The position numbers and the translations under genes were made by a program. 64,000 nucleotides of DNA from contig NC_072472.1 of NCBI RefSeq assembly GCF_027596085.1, forward strand, positions 7,607,451 to 7,671,450, read 5' to 3'. The notes under the pieces were generated by a model that saw nothing but the letters and a program-made list of their open reading frames with translations, did not search any database and was not told where the DNA came from. Source of the DNA: Anoplopoma fimbria. Taxonomy: Eukaryota; Chordata; Actinopteri; Perciformes; Anoplopomatidae. Numbering within the stretch: the stretch's first letter is position 1; every line of letters starts with the position of its first letter. Below are positions 35,573-47,520 of the stretch, one piece after another.

Positions 35573-37160
35573 TTTGCTGGTGTGACAAAAACGCTCTCAG
35601 CATTGTCACTCACAAGTGAATGTTAGGGTATAATGTGATTTGTTTCATTTTCAAAACCATTTGATTGGTTCTTGTTTTGTATGTCTACAAAGTTGTCATG
35701 TGAGACTGCTTAGTCTGTAAATGTCTTGAATGGAACTGCCTAAAGGCCTTTACACACTGTCTGCCTGACAAATAAATGACACAAAATCAAAAGTATTCAT
35801 TCCAACATATAATCATAAGGTGGTTTACTCCCCTTAAGGTATTTTGTTCTTTGTACAATAAGTGAAAAAATATGATTAAAGCCTGTATATGTGTCAGTTT
35901 CGGATACATACCCTGACACTGGGGAGAATTTTTCAGTTTTAACATGAATTGCACATCTGAGTAGTCAACACCATTAACCACTAGAAACCTGTCCTGGCAA
36001 AAAAAATAAATAGAAGTAGCTAATTGTAGATATCTAGTGTGACAACCCTGATGTGCTTTTATCCAGTGATGGTGTTGCAATGAGAGGTTCATGAGGCACA
36101 GCTGGAGCTGAATGTAGAGTCCTTTTGACACCTCTTGCTCAGTACTTTTTCAAGTGTGGTTTACAAATTAGAATCTCGAGTTCACCACCTAATTCAGCAA
36201 GATCCTTGGAACCTTTATTTTTCTCCTTCCATCGTTGTAGACAAGCACTCAACTCAGAGATGTGTCTGCACTTAATTTACCAGGCAGACATTCTGTCAGT
36301 CACACAGTTGTTTTTGCAATACTTTGAGTAACTACTCATGTCTTCTTATATTCATTCAGCACAAGCAATAATTATGAATCCGGCCATTGACCGCCCACTA
36401 GACGGTTCCATCTGGAGCTACCAGACCAAACACAAATACTGATGATTTCTTTATATAAAAGCATCAATTAGCAAAAGCTTTCATTTAACAGTTGCCATGA
36501 ACTGACTGGTCAATGAATCACTTTTGATCCTTAGCAGTGACAGAAAGTAACAACATGGATATATTTCTAAAAATATTCCACTGAAAGATTACTTAAATAA
36601 ACTGTAGTGGATGTTCAGTAAAGTTAAGTAATAATTTACTGTCGTTTTCTTTTTCGAATAAGTTTGGACGACCTGAGGGTTTGATCGTCCAACTCCTTGT
36701 TCTTTTGCTATGTTGCCCTCATCTTTTAGAAGAGTTAGAGTACGGAGTTGAAATTGGGTGAGCCAGGTTTTAAAGCTCGGCATTAGCATTTCCTTTTAGG
36801 GGTAGCAATTTGTTTGAAATGTTCTGTGCTCCTATCTTTTTTAAGCTTAAATCATGATGAATCCGACGTGACTGACACTTTACTTTTTCTAGAGGAAACC
36901 TTTGCATACTGTGTGTGAGTGTGTCTGTTAGTATGCATGTAAGTATAGGAACTGACTGTGATAACAGAGTAGGAGAAAGGGAGTTATTATGTGCACAGAA
37001 GCATTCAACACACGTCTGCACGGCAGGTAACCACATCCAGTGCGACACTGCTGTTAAGTGTTTGAATAAAGTCTTGCATTACATTCTCTAGGAACAATAC
37101 CATTAGAAATTCCAGGCAGTTCCTACAACATTATGTTAAAGAACACATCCAACACAGTGC
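35573..37160. other. AT-rich non-coding stretch
   Basis: No gene or known repeat recognised. Confidence 0.5.
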
Positions 37161-37169
37161 TGCTCTGCA

Positions 37170-38095
37170 TTAATCAATGCATTCTCACGCCCCAACTCGG
37201 CAAATACTGCAGCCTGTGGAGTGGTCCTATATGCTTTAATCTATGATGCTCTATGTACCCCTATATATGAGCTCTGGATGTGTAAGGGATGGATTGTCAT
37301 GTAAAGTGTCCTTTCAAAATAAACTTCTGTGTTCACATGAAACGCACAGTGATAGTACTGGCGTAAATAAAGTAAGTAATGTAACAAAACTAAGGTAAAA
37401 TTACTCAACAGTAACTTCGTTTCACATGGGACACTAACAGCGGTGTCCTGGGAGAAAGTCCTGTGTCATGTCTTATGTGTTCCTTATTTTTTCCAGGTAT
37501 CGTTATTACCTTTTTAAAATGTTGTGTTACTTACCTCTCCTCTCATTTCAGGTCACTCCACTTCCTGCCTTTGTTTCTTTGTTTGTCTGCCCTTCCCCCT
37601 GATCTATCCCACCTGTGTCTCATCACCTACACCTCCCCAGTGTATTTAAACCCTGTGTTCCCCCATCTCTGTGCCAGTTTGTCTTTGTCCTCTGTGTCAA
37701 GCGTTCCAACGATTCTCCTGTAATGTATTAGCTTCCTGGTTTTTGATACCTTTGCCCTGTTTTTCCTCCACCACATTTTTGCTTGATCCCTGCTTGATTT
37801 TTTTCGCCTGCTCTGACTGCATCCGTGTACCGAACCTCTGCTGTCAATGAAAATGTGTTTAACATACACCTTATCCTGTGTCTTGGTCGTGCAATTGAGT
37901 CCTGTGGCTAGTCCTTACAGTCCTTATTATACGACTCATCCAACCCCCCTACTGTGCAGGTTAATGTTTTTGATCTTTACACTGCGTCAGTTGCTCCGCC
38001 TTTCTAATTATGACACAAATGGGTTTACGTTAGAGTTAATTGAAAGCCTGGTGCATCTTGTACAGATGCCAAAGGGTACGTTGTGTTTAATAAGA
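37170..38095 (-). mobile_element. MITE-like element copy A, split by a solo LTR
   Basis: Begins with the family's terminal motif CATTCTCACGCCCCAACTCG followed by GCAAATACTGCAGC, contains AAATAAACTTCTGTGTTCACATG and TTTCACATGGGACACTAACAGCG, is interrupted at 37462-37919 by an LTR, and resumes to ...ACAGATGCCAAAGGGTACG. The same landmarks occur in copy C (55322-55965). Gene-free. The outer right boundary is approximate. Confidence 0.65.
37462..37919 (+). mobile_element. Solo LTR, Ty3/Gypsy-type
   Basis: 458 bp beginning TGTGTCATGTC and ending CCTTACA (TG...CA), with GTCC on both sides (37458-37461 and 37920-37923; AGTCC if the terminal A is counted as duplication). Inside are a pyrimidine-rich U3, CACCTGTGTCTCATCACC, a TATA-like GTATTTAAACC (about 37642) and the closing ...GTGTCTTGGTCGTGC segment typical of fish Gypsy LTRs. 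No second LTR or internal gag/pol is present, so it is a recombined solo LTR. It disrupts MITE copy A and is therefore younger than it. Confidence 0.75.
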
Positions 38096-38716
38096 TGTTT
38101 GTCAGTAACAAATAACCATGGTTCCAAACTGGTGTACAAGCAGTTAAAGGGCCGCCTGGTCTCCTCAACAACAAATTTGCATTGTCATTTACTTTTTAAA
38201 GGGAAATATAAATTCTCCTGGATTATATTTGTTTCGGAAACAATTTAAGTAATCATATGCCCCATTAGCCTGCCTACGTGGTCAAGTTGGACAGGTTGGT
38301 CAAACAAACACTCTCACCCAGGACATCGCTGCTTACTTTGCATTACCGTCCATAACTTGAATAACATAACAAACCTAAACAAGAAGTTGGCTGTATTTTT
38401 GCTTCTTTTTCAAATGATGTTAATCACATGTTTAAAACTGTGACAGCAATCCAGGAGAAAATATGTTTCCCTCAAACTGTATTCAAAAATGCAGTTGAGT
38501 TGTATGGTAAGGTCATTTTGTGGGAGACAGGGTTGTAAAGGGGCATTTTACTGATTCTACACATCAAGCTAAGGTTTCTAGAAACTTGTCTTTTTTCCTG
38601 CAGATTTGGAGGAACTTTGTCAAGTTTGTGAAAGTAACAACTGGTGGTGTCATCAGGATTATCACAAACTGAGGTTTGGAAGTCTTAACCACTTCGATTG
38701 TTAGATGTGAGAGTAT

Positions 38717-38718
<2 letters not shown>
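38096..38718. other. Non-coding stretch
   Basis: Contains GGTCAAACAAACACTCTCACCCAGGA (about 38297), a piece related to the MITE-like family; otherwise nothing recognised. Confidence 0.4.

Positions 38719-38779
<61 letters not shown>
38719..38779 (+). repeat. (GT)n microsatellite, about 61 bp
   Basis: Thirty pure GT units. Confidence 0.97.
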
Positions 38780-38780
<1 letters not shown>

Positions 38781-38879
38781 CGATGCCTTTGTGTAATGTG
38801 CATTTCTACTGTAATCAAGATGGATTTACATTAAACATGCTAAATATTAGTGTGTGCTGGGCTTGTTAGACTCTGGTTT

Positions 38880-39230
38880 ATATGGATGCGTTCTCCTCTC
38901 TCCTCATCCCCCCCCGCCTCCTCTTGTTAGTTCCTGCAGCCCCCGGAGCTGCTGCGAGCTGCCTCCCTCGGGGCTTAGCCAGATTGAGTCAGGCGGACGG
39001 TTATCTAGGATGTGCACAGCTTTGTCATAATTGCCCCCCCTCATGAGCTCACCACTGCCGTTATTTCACACACTAAACCCTATTAACGGTTGCATATGTT
39101 ACCATGCCTCGCCTTTATTGTGCAACTTGGAAAGCTGGTGCCAATTAGCTGGGTCCGTGCCGGCCTCTCCTGGTGACGGTATTAAAAAGTGCGTCTTTGG
39201 AATTACGGCTCATTAGTTCATTTGTTTACC
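38880..39230. promoter_or_regulatory. Candidate conserved regulatory block
   Basis: A GC-richer, CpG-retaining block (CCCCCGGAGCTGCTGCGAGC, GGCGGACGG, CGTGCCGGCC, GGTGACGG) with homeodomain-like CATAATTG and CCAATTAGCTGG words, no simple repeat and only short frames. It stands out from the AT-rich surroundings. Function is inference. Confidence 0.3.
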
Positions 39231-40720
39231 CTAGAACAATATCTAGATTTACTATATGAAAAATACTTGCATTACTGGCTGTGACCTTTTTCCAATTAAT
39301 TTTGAGGAGAGTAGGGTGACCCCTATAAATACATGAACCTCGGAATGGTGCGATGTTTGCTTATTAGTGCTAATATGTATTTATTGGTTGAATCCTGGAT
39401 GTACTGTTTGATTCACAATAAAAGGTTTTATAATTGGTTCTTACATAATACATGTTAAATAAACTTATTAAGGAAATTTGAAATGTTTGAATGTCAGAGT
39501 AATAAAGGAAAATACACAGCTACTCTAGTGAGCTGCTGGCTCATAGATGTCCCGGTAAGCAGAGAAAAGCTACATATTTGTAACTCTGATGCAATATATT
39601 ATGCAGCAATGTCTTTGCTGCATAATAACTTGCTTTCTCGAAAGAGGCAAAGATTACACTTCTTTCCTTCCATTCTTTTTCCTGAAGAAGGCTAGATGAA
39701 CAGATATATTGACTCCATTTTTTTTTATCTGAACTACAGTATAAGATTATAGCTTTCCCATCCTTTATGGAAAAAACAAAGCCAAATAAACAGGAAACAA
39801 CAACAAGCAAACCTTCTTATTCACTTGATCACAGATATTTGGTTAATCATAATGTAAATCAATGTAAATGTATTTAAAACAGAAGTTGCAATTTGACAGC
39901 CATTATGGTCAATATTCATGTTGTATAATTTATTTGTTTCTTTAATACTGAGGATGCATTTCAGATTGTTTAATTAATTTGAAAGCCCAACAATGGACAG
40001 GAGTTGGAGATTAGCTGCTGCTATAAAGTTTATTTTCTATTGTAAAAGGTGGAATCTAATCACGGTAAATGCACTGTCACTTGCAAATAAACAATGCAAT
40101 TCATTTATTTGATACTAAATATCTGTGACAGTGTCAAAACCGCAAGTGGTATAGGTCAGCCTCACCCACGCTATGGAAATATAGCCCTATAATATCTAGA
40201 TTGCGAGATTACTAAGAGGGCTAACAGTATGAGAAGTGAAGGAGAGCATGAATTTGACAAATGACACCACAAGTTGTCTCCTTATGTGGAATGGAGCATG
40301 TTAACCTCTTCTGTTTCCACTGACTCGCACAGGCCTGTGCAAGGTCTCCTGGGAGCATGTGTCCTCCTTAGGCATGCTGTGCAGTCCTTCGCTGACATAC
40401 TGATACTTTCTTGTCATTGATCATATGCTGGAAACAGGACATTGCTGCAGTTTCATCATGCTTGCTGCACCGGCTAACCTATCTAAGGTCATTATACTCT
40501 ACAGGCGGGACTGGGCACAACTATACCTCAGGAGGACTCACTTTCCATTTTCAAGCACAGAAACTTCTGGGCTGACTTTCCATTGTTACCATTTGTTTTG
40601 TGAGCTGTTTGCACGATAAGCCAGCAGTAGCGTGTGGCAGGAAGTCATTGTCCACATGCTATTTGTCAAGAGTCATTTGACATTACATTCCAGTCAAGTT
40701 ATCCACACAAAAAAGCAACT
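39231..40720. other. AT-rich non-coding stretch
   Basis: No gene or known repeat recognised. Confidence 0.5.
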
Positions 40721-40724
40721 CATA

Positions 40725-41000
40725 GAAACTTACAAATTGAACCTTAAGCTGTGTCCTAAACTGTAGTCGTGCCTGGCTATGGGGATGGTTATTCTTCTTG
40801 TCATCTTCTGTCTTCAGCCTAACCAAGTGGATTTGTTGTACCAACCTGACCAAACAGTTTGCTGTGTAAGTTAACATACAAACTAAGTAAACTTACATTG
40901 GAAGTTAATTTGTGAAAGAGACTCTGTATGCATGCAATGAGTGGAAGCCAACACTGTCATGTAAAAAACTGACGTTAGAGGGGTACAAAGAGCGTCATAG
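40725..41000 (+). repeat. MITE-like family fragment (copy F)
   Basis: CAGCCTAACCAAGTGGATTTGTTG, CTGACGTTAGAGGGGTACAAAGAGCGTCA and GGCCACAC correspond in order to landmarks of copies B and D (CTAAACCTAAC..TGGTTTTGT; CTGACATTAGAGAAGTTCCTAGAGCGTCAG; GGCCACC). The termini are not recognisable. Confidence 0.45.
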
Positions 41001-42980
41001 TTTAAAACATAGGGCCACACATGGTGGTATCTGACTGGGTTGGAGAGAGGATGTGTTGGTTGTAAGGATGGATAGGTAACTCCAACCTCTGAACTGAGTT
41101 AACTGTTTAAACCAGCCACCTCATGCTCAGCAATGTGAATACTTGCTTCTCATTGGGGTAGGCTGAAATTCCGGCCCAGTTTCAACAAATGACGTATGAT
41201 TAACACATTTCAAGTAATTTAGTTTGCTATAATAAGGCAATTCTTGCATTCATGAAATGTAGTCTGTAAAGACTGCAATGTAAACATATACCTTTAAAAA
41301 TGCCATGTTCAGACCAAGTGAATTGATATAACAAGTATGGAAGACTAATCATGGTGGGTTGGAGGGGAGGTGCATGGGTCAAACAAACACAGGACTTTCA
41401 ACCAGGAGACCAGTGTTTTTGAGTAATTTTGAAGTAACGTTAGTTGTCTTCACCCTTTTACGTGTTTTCCATTCTCATGTTACTTTGTTTATGTTTTACT
41501 TTGTTCACATCATTTTACAATATATGAACAAATTATTATATTTGTTTAAGCTCATGACACCATGACACGCGTAGTGTCCTTAAAAGGTTGTTCTATTTTT
41601 AGGCCTTGCAATGAGATCGGGTTAGAAATGCAACACTGAAAAGGCAGCCTGGAAATAAGACTTCAAGAGTTTGTGATGGATGTGAGTTCCAGGAGACAGA
41701 TTCTCACTACAAAGCTAAACTTTTTGTCTACTGTCAGTCCAATTTTTTTTTTCCCAGCCAGAAGGGACCTAGAACAAAACAGTTTATAGGTGCTTTAACT
41801 GTTCACCCAACATGGCATAGAAACTGAGGAAAAAAGGGGACTCTGAATAAGGTTTGCTTGGCACATCCAGTGCCTGCCAGCATAGCTGCTTTTCCAAGTT
41901 TATCCCTTACTTTAATCCTTTTTCTCACTGTGGTACCTTGTCATTGCCCTCCTTAATCTTTTCAGGAATAGTTCTTACCAGCATTTAATGAGTGACTTTG
42001 CAGCAGTACATGGAAGTGATTGTGGTGTTCTGCTGTAGCACTCATTTTTGAGGAATGATATAGTCTACCAAAAAAACCTCCCCAGATGGATAATGCTCTT
42101 TCACTTGTTTAGTCCTCGAGACGGACGACTGTTCCCAGGGGAATACAGTACACGGTGGCCTCAAATACCATACATAACATAACTTGTTCAACTATATATG
42201 GGGAATATTTTCAACTGTGTCACTTTGTGGGTAAGAAAAGAAAAATGCTGTCAAGGTCATTGACTGGAGACTAGAGAAATAGTATCTATTAATCACATAT
42301 AAAATACGAGAGATGGGGATGTCGTTTTTTGTCTTGTTTTTTTTTTTTTTTGGATCATTTTGGATTAAGTAGCAGAAGGTTCCCTTTAAATTTGATTATA
42401 TGTTATCTTCTTTTGCCCAGCCCCTACCTGCAGTAACAGGAAATTACACTGAAATTAGTTGAAATGCATTCTCTCTGTCATGATAGAGTGACAGGCAGAC
42501 AGCAGCTCCAGGAATTTAAACACATGCAGGCAGGTCAACAAAAATTAAGGAAATACAGGCTATAGTTCACCGTGAGACAATTCATTGATGTCTGATGTAA
42601 AAGGCACCATGCTCAAAGGAGAGAGATGATGGTTGGGAGCTTTCTACATTCAAGTCATATTGGAACATTCTCTGTAGTTTAGAGTCCCATCTTCTCTTGT
42701 CATTAGTACATTCAGGTTGAAGGTTTGCAAAATGTCCATTTCATTCTAAATTGGTTGAGAAAGTTATGGAAAATTAGCATTGAAATCACTCTCAATCTCT
42801 GCAGTTATTAAAAATCATGGGATGTCCTGAGGTCCCATTCAAATAGGGTATTAAATTAGAATAATGGAGGTTTGATATTAGATTTATTGAGCTACTGCCT
42901 GAAGAACAGACAATCTCTCAATTTACTCTCACTCTGCATATCTGATCATTTAATACTTGGCAGGTTGGCATGTTATAATT
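41001..42980. other. Non-coding stretch
   Basis: About 41375-41420 carries GTCAAACAAACACAGGACTTTC and AACCAGGAGACCAGTG, a short fragment of the MITE-like family. A poly-T run lies at about 42337-42352. No gene. Confidence 0.4.
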
Positions 42981-42988
42981 TATAAACA

Positions 42989-43273
42989 GCTGTGGCGTCG
43001 TGGAGAGCAAGGTAGTTCTCCAATCAGAGGGTCGGTGGTTCGATACCCGGCTTCGGCAGTCGATGTGTCCTTGGGCAAGACACTTAACCCCAAGTTGCTC
43101 CTGAAGGCTTGCCATCGGTGTGGACTGGATGTTGCATGAATGTTAGTTAGAGTCTGATGGTGGCACCTTGCATGGTAGCCTGTCATCAGTGTGTGAATGG
43201 GTGAATGATATGTAATATACTACTGACTGTAAGTCGCTTTGGATAAAAGCGTCTGCTAAATGACTGTAATGTA
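42989..43273 (+). mobile_element. tRNA-derived SINE with V-SINE-like core and LINE-type tail
   Basis: A tRNA-like head with A-box-like TGGCGTCGTGG (42993-43003) and B box GGTTCGATACC (43037-43047) is followed by a conserved core GTGTCCTTGGGCAAGACACT (from about 43066) and a 3' tail AAGTCGCTTTGGATAAAAGC with GTCTGCTAAATGA (about 43230-43263), ending in a (TGTAA)-type repeat. The core and tail are those of the V-SINE-like elements widespread in teleosts, whose tail is shared with a partner LINE. ATAAACA flanks both ends (42982-42988 and 43274-43280), a target-site duplication. It is non-coding; the 60-68-codon frames across it are artefacts. Confidence 0.85.
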
Positions 43274-43620
43274 ATAAACAAATTATATAAAAAATATCCG
43301 GATAATACAGTGATTACAGTGGTCGAAAAGACATTCAGCAAAGAAAAATAGCTTTTTAGCGTTACAGAAAGTCATAATGACTACAGTCATGTGTGTGTTT
43401 AAGTTATTTATACTGCTCTTACGTATTCTGCATATAGTTTCTGAATATAAATTGAGATTTATTAACATTTATGATAAGTCACAGTGGTTGGTTTGTGAAA
43501 GGTTTTTTGACTCTCAGAAGCTTAGATAAATTAGTGAACGTACTGCATTGAGTGTTTCTGAGAAGTCCTTTTCTTGAGGCAAGTGTGAATCCCCTGTGTC
43601 TCACACAGGGCATCTTTGCT
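43274..43620. other. AT-rich non-coding stretch
   Basis: Nothing recognised. Confidence 0.5.
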
Positions 43621-43629
43621 GTACTCTAT

Positions 43630-43735
43630 GGCATGCTGCCTCAGGGGTTAGCAATGCTGCCTCACAGGCGGTCCTGGGTTTGAACTACACTAGGGCCGAC
43701 TGAGCTTTTTTGTGTGGGTTTCCTACCGCGCCGAA
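43630..43735 (+). repeat. Degenerate SINE-like fragment
   Basis: GGGTTAGCAATGCTGCCTCA, then CAGGCGGTCCTGGGTTTGAA and TTGTGTGGGTTTCC resemble the widespread fish repeat in which 'GGTTAGCACTGTTGCCTCACAG' is followed by a B-box-like GGTCCTGGGTTCGAA. Diverged and truncated. Confidence 0.5.
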
Positions 43736-43929
43736 TCACATTGATCCGATTGTGTACAGTATTACTACTATATTATCTCAGTGCGATCAGGGGTTGAGAT
43801 TTGAAGAGGCTGGCTATTGTTATTTGAAGCCTTATACAAATGCAGAGTCTTGAAAAGACTGTGGCCCAGAGCAGCAACCCATAGCACAGCTACTGAACAC
43901 ACTAGGTGGTTAGGTTACATAAGTCTGAT

Positions 43930-44420
43930 GTAATAGTGTGTTTTGTCAAGCCTTAGTTAACAACGATAGGCCTACCCTCACTCCCTTACAGTTTCAACCT
44001 AACAACTTTCAACTGACTCCAATGCAAACACATCTGTGCCCTTATTAGAGGCTCAGAGTGACATAGTATAAAGAGCAATTAGGTCCACTTATGTGTCAAA
44101 CAAACATAGGACTTTCACCCAGGAGAAGGCTGTTCTTGTCTCTCTTTGTTTGTTACGTAACTTCCTAACTTGACTAATGCCAGGTACAAAACAAATGTAT
44201 TTATTATACATAACAAACATACTTGATTTAACCCAGACTACAATCTTTTTCCAAGCCTAACCAAGTACCTTTTTTGCCTAAACATAAGAAATGAGTTAAC
44301 TTGAGTTGTCATTTTATTTTGATTAGAGACTATGCATATTGCCAGCAGAAACTGTTCGTTTCTTGTGAACAAGGACGTTTATTTGAAAAAGTCACTATGT
44401 ATGTAACGAACAGTAACTGA
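43930..44420 (+). repeat. MITE-like family copy E (diverged)
   Basis: In order: TTAGAGGCTCAGAG (44046), TGTCAAACAAACATAGGACT (44094), AACATAAGAAATGAG, CTTGTGAACAAGGACGTTTA (44363) and CACTATGTATGTAACGAACAG (44391). The same order occurs in copy B (CCTGTGAACAGAGATGTTTA, ATATGTATGTAAC) and copy D (TTAGAGGCTCAGAG). The ends are not clear. Confidence 0.6.
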
Positions 44421-45646
44421 AAGGGGGTCCGACACATTTGCACAGTGTGAAGCCTAAGGCCTCTGACCCAGCAGCAGTATTAGATGAGTCAAAAATGTGC
44501 CGTAAACGTTCCATAAGGGGGAAAGAGATTGCTTGCTTCTGTGTACTAGTTGAGGTCCATTTGAAATCACCTACCCAACCAGATGTTCACAGATAACTTT
44601 CAAAAGGAAAAAAGACCCAATCTCACAATCAGACAGGGTCAGAATCGATCACAGGATATCTAGACCTGATTCAAAATGCAGTCCGCCTAAAAAGACCAGC
44701 AGTGTGTCATTTGTCTTGTACTTTCTCTCCGGTCATCATGCTGTAGAAACAACGGTAAAGACTGAACTTTGGCTGTATTCTTGTTCTTCTTCTGATGGAC
44801 TTGTAAGACATCCTCAGTGGCCAAATAACTGACCCAATTCAAAATCTGCAGTTAGCCAAATACAGTACAAAGGCCAAAAAAAGTGTTCTAGCCCCGCCCA
44901 TTTCATCATGGACGTTTTTTGGAGTCCATTTGTGTGGATCTGGGGTGGATATTTTCCGAGATGTGGAGGCCTGCCAGAAGACAAGACTCTGACTGCAGTG
45001 ATTTGAAGAGCTAGATCGACCGGGCAACACTCATTGCCATCCCCGGTGAGAACAATCTTATCCGAGCCATCCCCTTGGTGCTTCATCAGTGGCACTGGCT
45101 TTAGTGTAGCACTTAAAGATAGGATATTAAACTTTGGTGCCAGAGTGTACAACCATTTTGAACTCCCCCAAAAAAACAAGAGTTTGAAGTTGAAGTACTC
45201 TGTATTGAGAAAGGCATGGTGTTCCTGTAGATGCTCACTGTGCTACTAATAGATGCAATCAGGCAGTTCAAAGCAGGTGGCTTCCATGCTGTCAATTATT
45301 AAACACCTGTGACATCACTACTTGGGGCGTGTCCAAAATCACAAGATTCAGCCCTCATGTTTATTGAAATCCCCCCCCACACACACATTCCTGCTTCTCT
45401 GCACTGCTGTTCTGTGGCTATAATGTGAAGAAATGTGCTACCTCCATAACACATGAGGCCAGATTTGCATGTGTGAAAGTGTATGCTAGATTTGCACTGG
45501 GTCTTTTACACTTGCAATCTGTGTGTAATTAGCGCTTGAATTAAGGTAGCAGCTAACCACACTTGGGACTGCCTTCCAGTGCAGCTTTTAAAGGGGAGGA
45601 GAGCTGCAGTTCAGTTGGGGGGATTTCTCAGAGGTCCCCATGCTCC
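44421..45646. other. Non-coding stretch with unclassified GC-richer block
   Basis: About 44810-45340 is GC-richer and has a 121-codon minus-strand frame (44814-45179) with no recognisable family. It may be an unclassified repeat. No gene call. Confidence 0.35.
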
Positions 45647-45663
45647 GACAAAAAATGAGGCTG

Positions 45664-45711
<48 letters not shown>

Positions 45712-45728
45712 CAGCCTCATTTTTTGTC
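45647..45728. repeat. Perfect 82-bp palindrome centred on (TA)21
   Basis: GACAAAAAATGAGGCTGCTC (45647-45666), then a 42-bp TA array (45667-45708), then the exact reverse complement of the left flank (45709-45728). There is no spacer, so the whole segment is self-complementary and can extrude as a cruciform. The non-repeat 20-bp arms are exact, which is not explained by a simple (TA)n microsatellite. Confidence 0.95.
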
Positions 45729-46050
45729 TGTATGTATTTTCATACAGTAAAAAAATAAAGTCACTACAGAGTTAAATAAATGTTTATGTACACCAATGTA
45801 AGAGTAGTCGCGGGAGTTGTAAGAACATTACAGACACCTAGGGGTAAATAATGTGTTGAATTAATTAAGATAAGCAATTCAAAGTACTTTATTGGTCCCA
45901 TGAGTTTAAACAAGGGTTTGCCAGGAAATGGAAATTACCCAGTGCGCCGACAATGAAAAGGCAAATAGAATGGGCCCCATGTCTGCATCTGCAACAATAG
46001 TGTTTATTTTATTAGCCGTTTCATGTCATTAAAACTAATCTCTCTGCAAA

Positions 46051-46227
46051 ATGCGTTGAACACAGTATTTTCACATCAGTATGATATAGTTAAATTATTT
46101 TTGATGGTGTGGTAATTATTGTAAACAATGAGCCAATCATGCGTTGAACACAGTATTTTCACATCAGTATGATATAGTTAAATTATTTTTGATGGTGTGG
46201 TAATTATTGTAAACAATGAGCCAATCA
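46051..46227 (+). repeat. Exact 88-bp tandem duplication
   Basis: 46051-46138 is repeated without any difference at 46139-46226 (plus one further shared base). The unit starts ATGCGTTGAACACAG and ends GAGCCAATC. The absence of any mismatch implies a very recent event, ongoing homogenisation or an assembly artefact. Confidence 0.95.
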
Positions 46228-46930
46228 CCACGAGAACAACAGCCTCAAAGAGACAGTCTAATTATTTTCAGAACAAAAGAATGTCATCTTCACTGCTAGT
46301 CCAGATCGCAAATCTTTGCAGACAAAACTGCCTTGCAATCAAGTTGTAAATGGAACTTTGTCAAACTTTGAAAGACAAGTTCATCCAAGGTTTGCATAGT
46401 ACAGATATATTGTTCAAGTTAAAGCATTTAACTCCATCAAGAGACTCTCCATAAATGTAAATATTAAACCAAGAGCAAATACGAATTGCAAACTTCACTT
46501 CAAGCACCTTGTAATATATATTTTGTATAGCCTGCAGGCACCGACTGCTCATCAAAGGTAGTAGGCCTGAAGCACAGTTATGATCGACAGATGACAGATT
46601 TTTTTTTTTTTTTAAATGCATCAAAGGCTGACTACGAAATGAAAAGACAGCATCTTTATGAAAAGTTACTTCCTCCCTTTTTCTCATGTGATTTCCATCT
46701 GGAGAATTGTTACTACTGAGTCTTAGAATACACCAAAGTGGAGGTACACATCCATATTTTTATATTAACAGTGGATCGAATTACTATGTGCAGTGTGAAA
46801 GGGATCACCCGTAGCAACAAACCCACAGAGAATAATCACTCTGAATTTCCCCTCAGCTCTGCGGAGCCGTTAAAAGCTCTGACAAACATCACTATCTGCC
46901 CAGCGCCAAATAGCAAACAGACAAAGGAAG
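46228..46930. other. AT-rich non-coding stretch
   Basis: No gene. A poly-T run lies at about 46600-46613. Confidence 0.5.
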
Positions 46931-46934
46931 CCAA

Positions 46935-47520
46935 CCTGTTCTCACTCCCAAATAGTTAAATACCGCCGCATGGTCAGTGCCCTTCGGTGTCTGATACACA
47001 CATTAAAGTAGCCTTAAGCGTCTATATGAGACGCCTCAGGCTATCAAATAACCCCAGTATAAACCCAACCACATCATAGGCGGTCAGAGCAAATGATCAG
47101 GGGAGGACGGGTGGATGGTTGAAACAAACCAAGACTTTCTAAAGCTTACATACATGGAATTTGACCTCTGCATTTCACCCATCTTGCTCGAGAACACGTC
47201 GACATGTGGAGAGTAGGAGCAGAGTATGGAACCCCTAACCTTGTGCTTAAAGGACGGCCTGCTTCTTCAACTGAGACACAGCCCCCACACCCAGGAGACC
47301 TCTGTTCATGACCTGCGTGAAAGCATATATATAATATAATATAATATATGCATGTAATGATGGGAAACTTGATATTTCCTGTGAACAGAGATGTTTACTT
47401 TGAAAAGACAATATGTATGTAACAAGTGGAAACGAACACGCTGCCCTTGACACGTCCAAAACTGACATTAGAGAAGTTCCTAGAGCGTCAGTTTGTACGG
47501 CCACCAACCAAGAGACGGTG
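46935..47520 (+). mobile_element. MITE-like element copy B
   Basis: Starts with the family terminal motif TGTTCTCACTCCCAAATAG and TTAAATACCGCCGCATGGTC, AGTGCCCTTCGGTGTCTGA. Later come CACCCAGGAGACCTCTG, CCTGTGAACAGAGATGTTTA, ATATGTATGTAAC, CTGACATTAGAGAAG and AGAGCGTCAGTTTGTACGGC. No transposase frame is present. The 3' boundary is approximate. About 47321-47349 is an AT-rich TATAATATAA insertion-like tract. Confidence 0.65.

Noticed and set aside
42987..43060. tRNA gene
   Set aside because: The A/B-box-like sequence is the head of a SINE: no full cloverleaf and it continues into the SINE core and tail.
44814..45179. 121-codon minus-strand frame
   Set aside because: Not recognised, no gene context; possibly an unclassified repeat.
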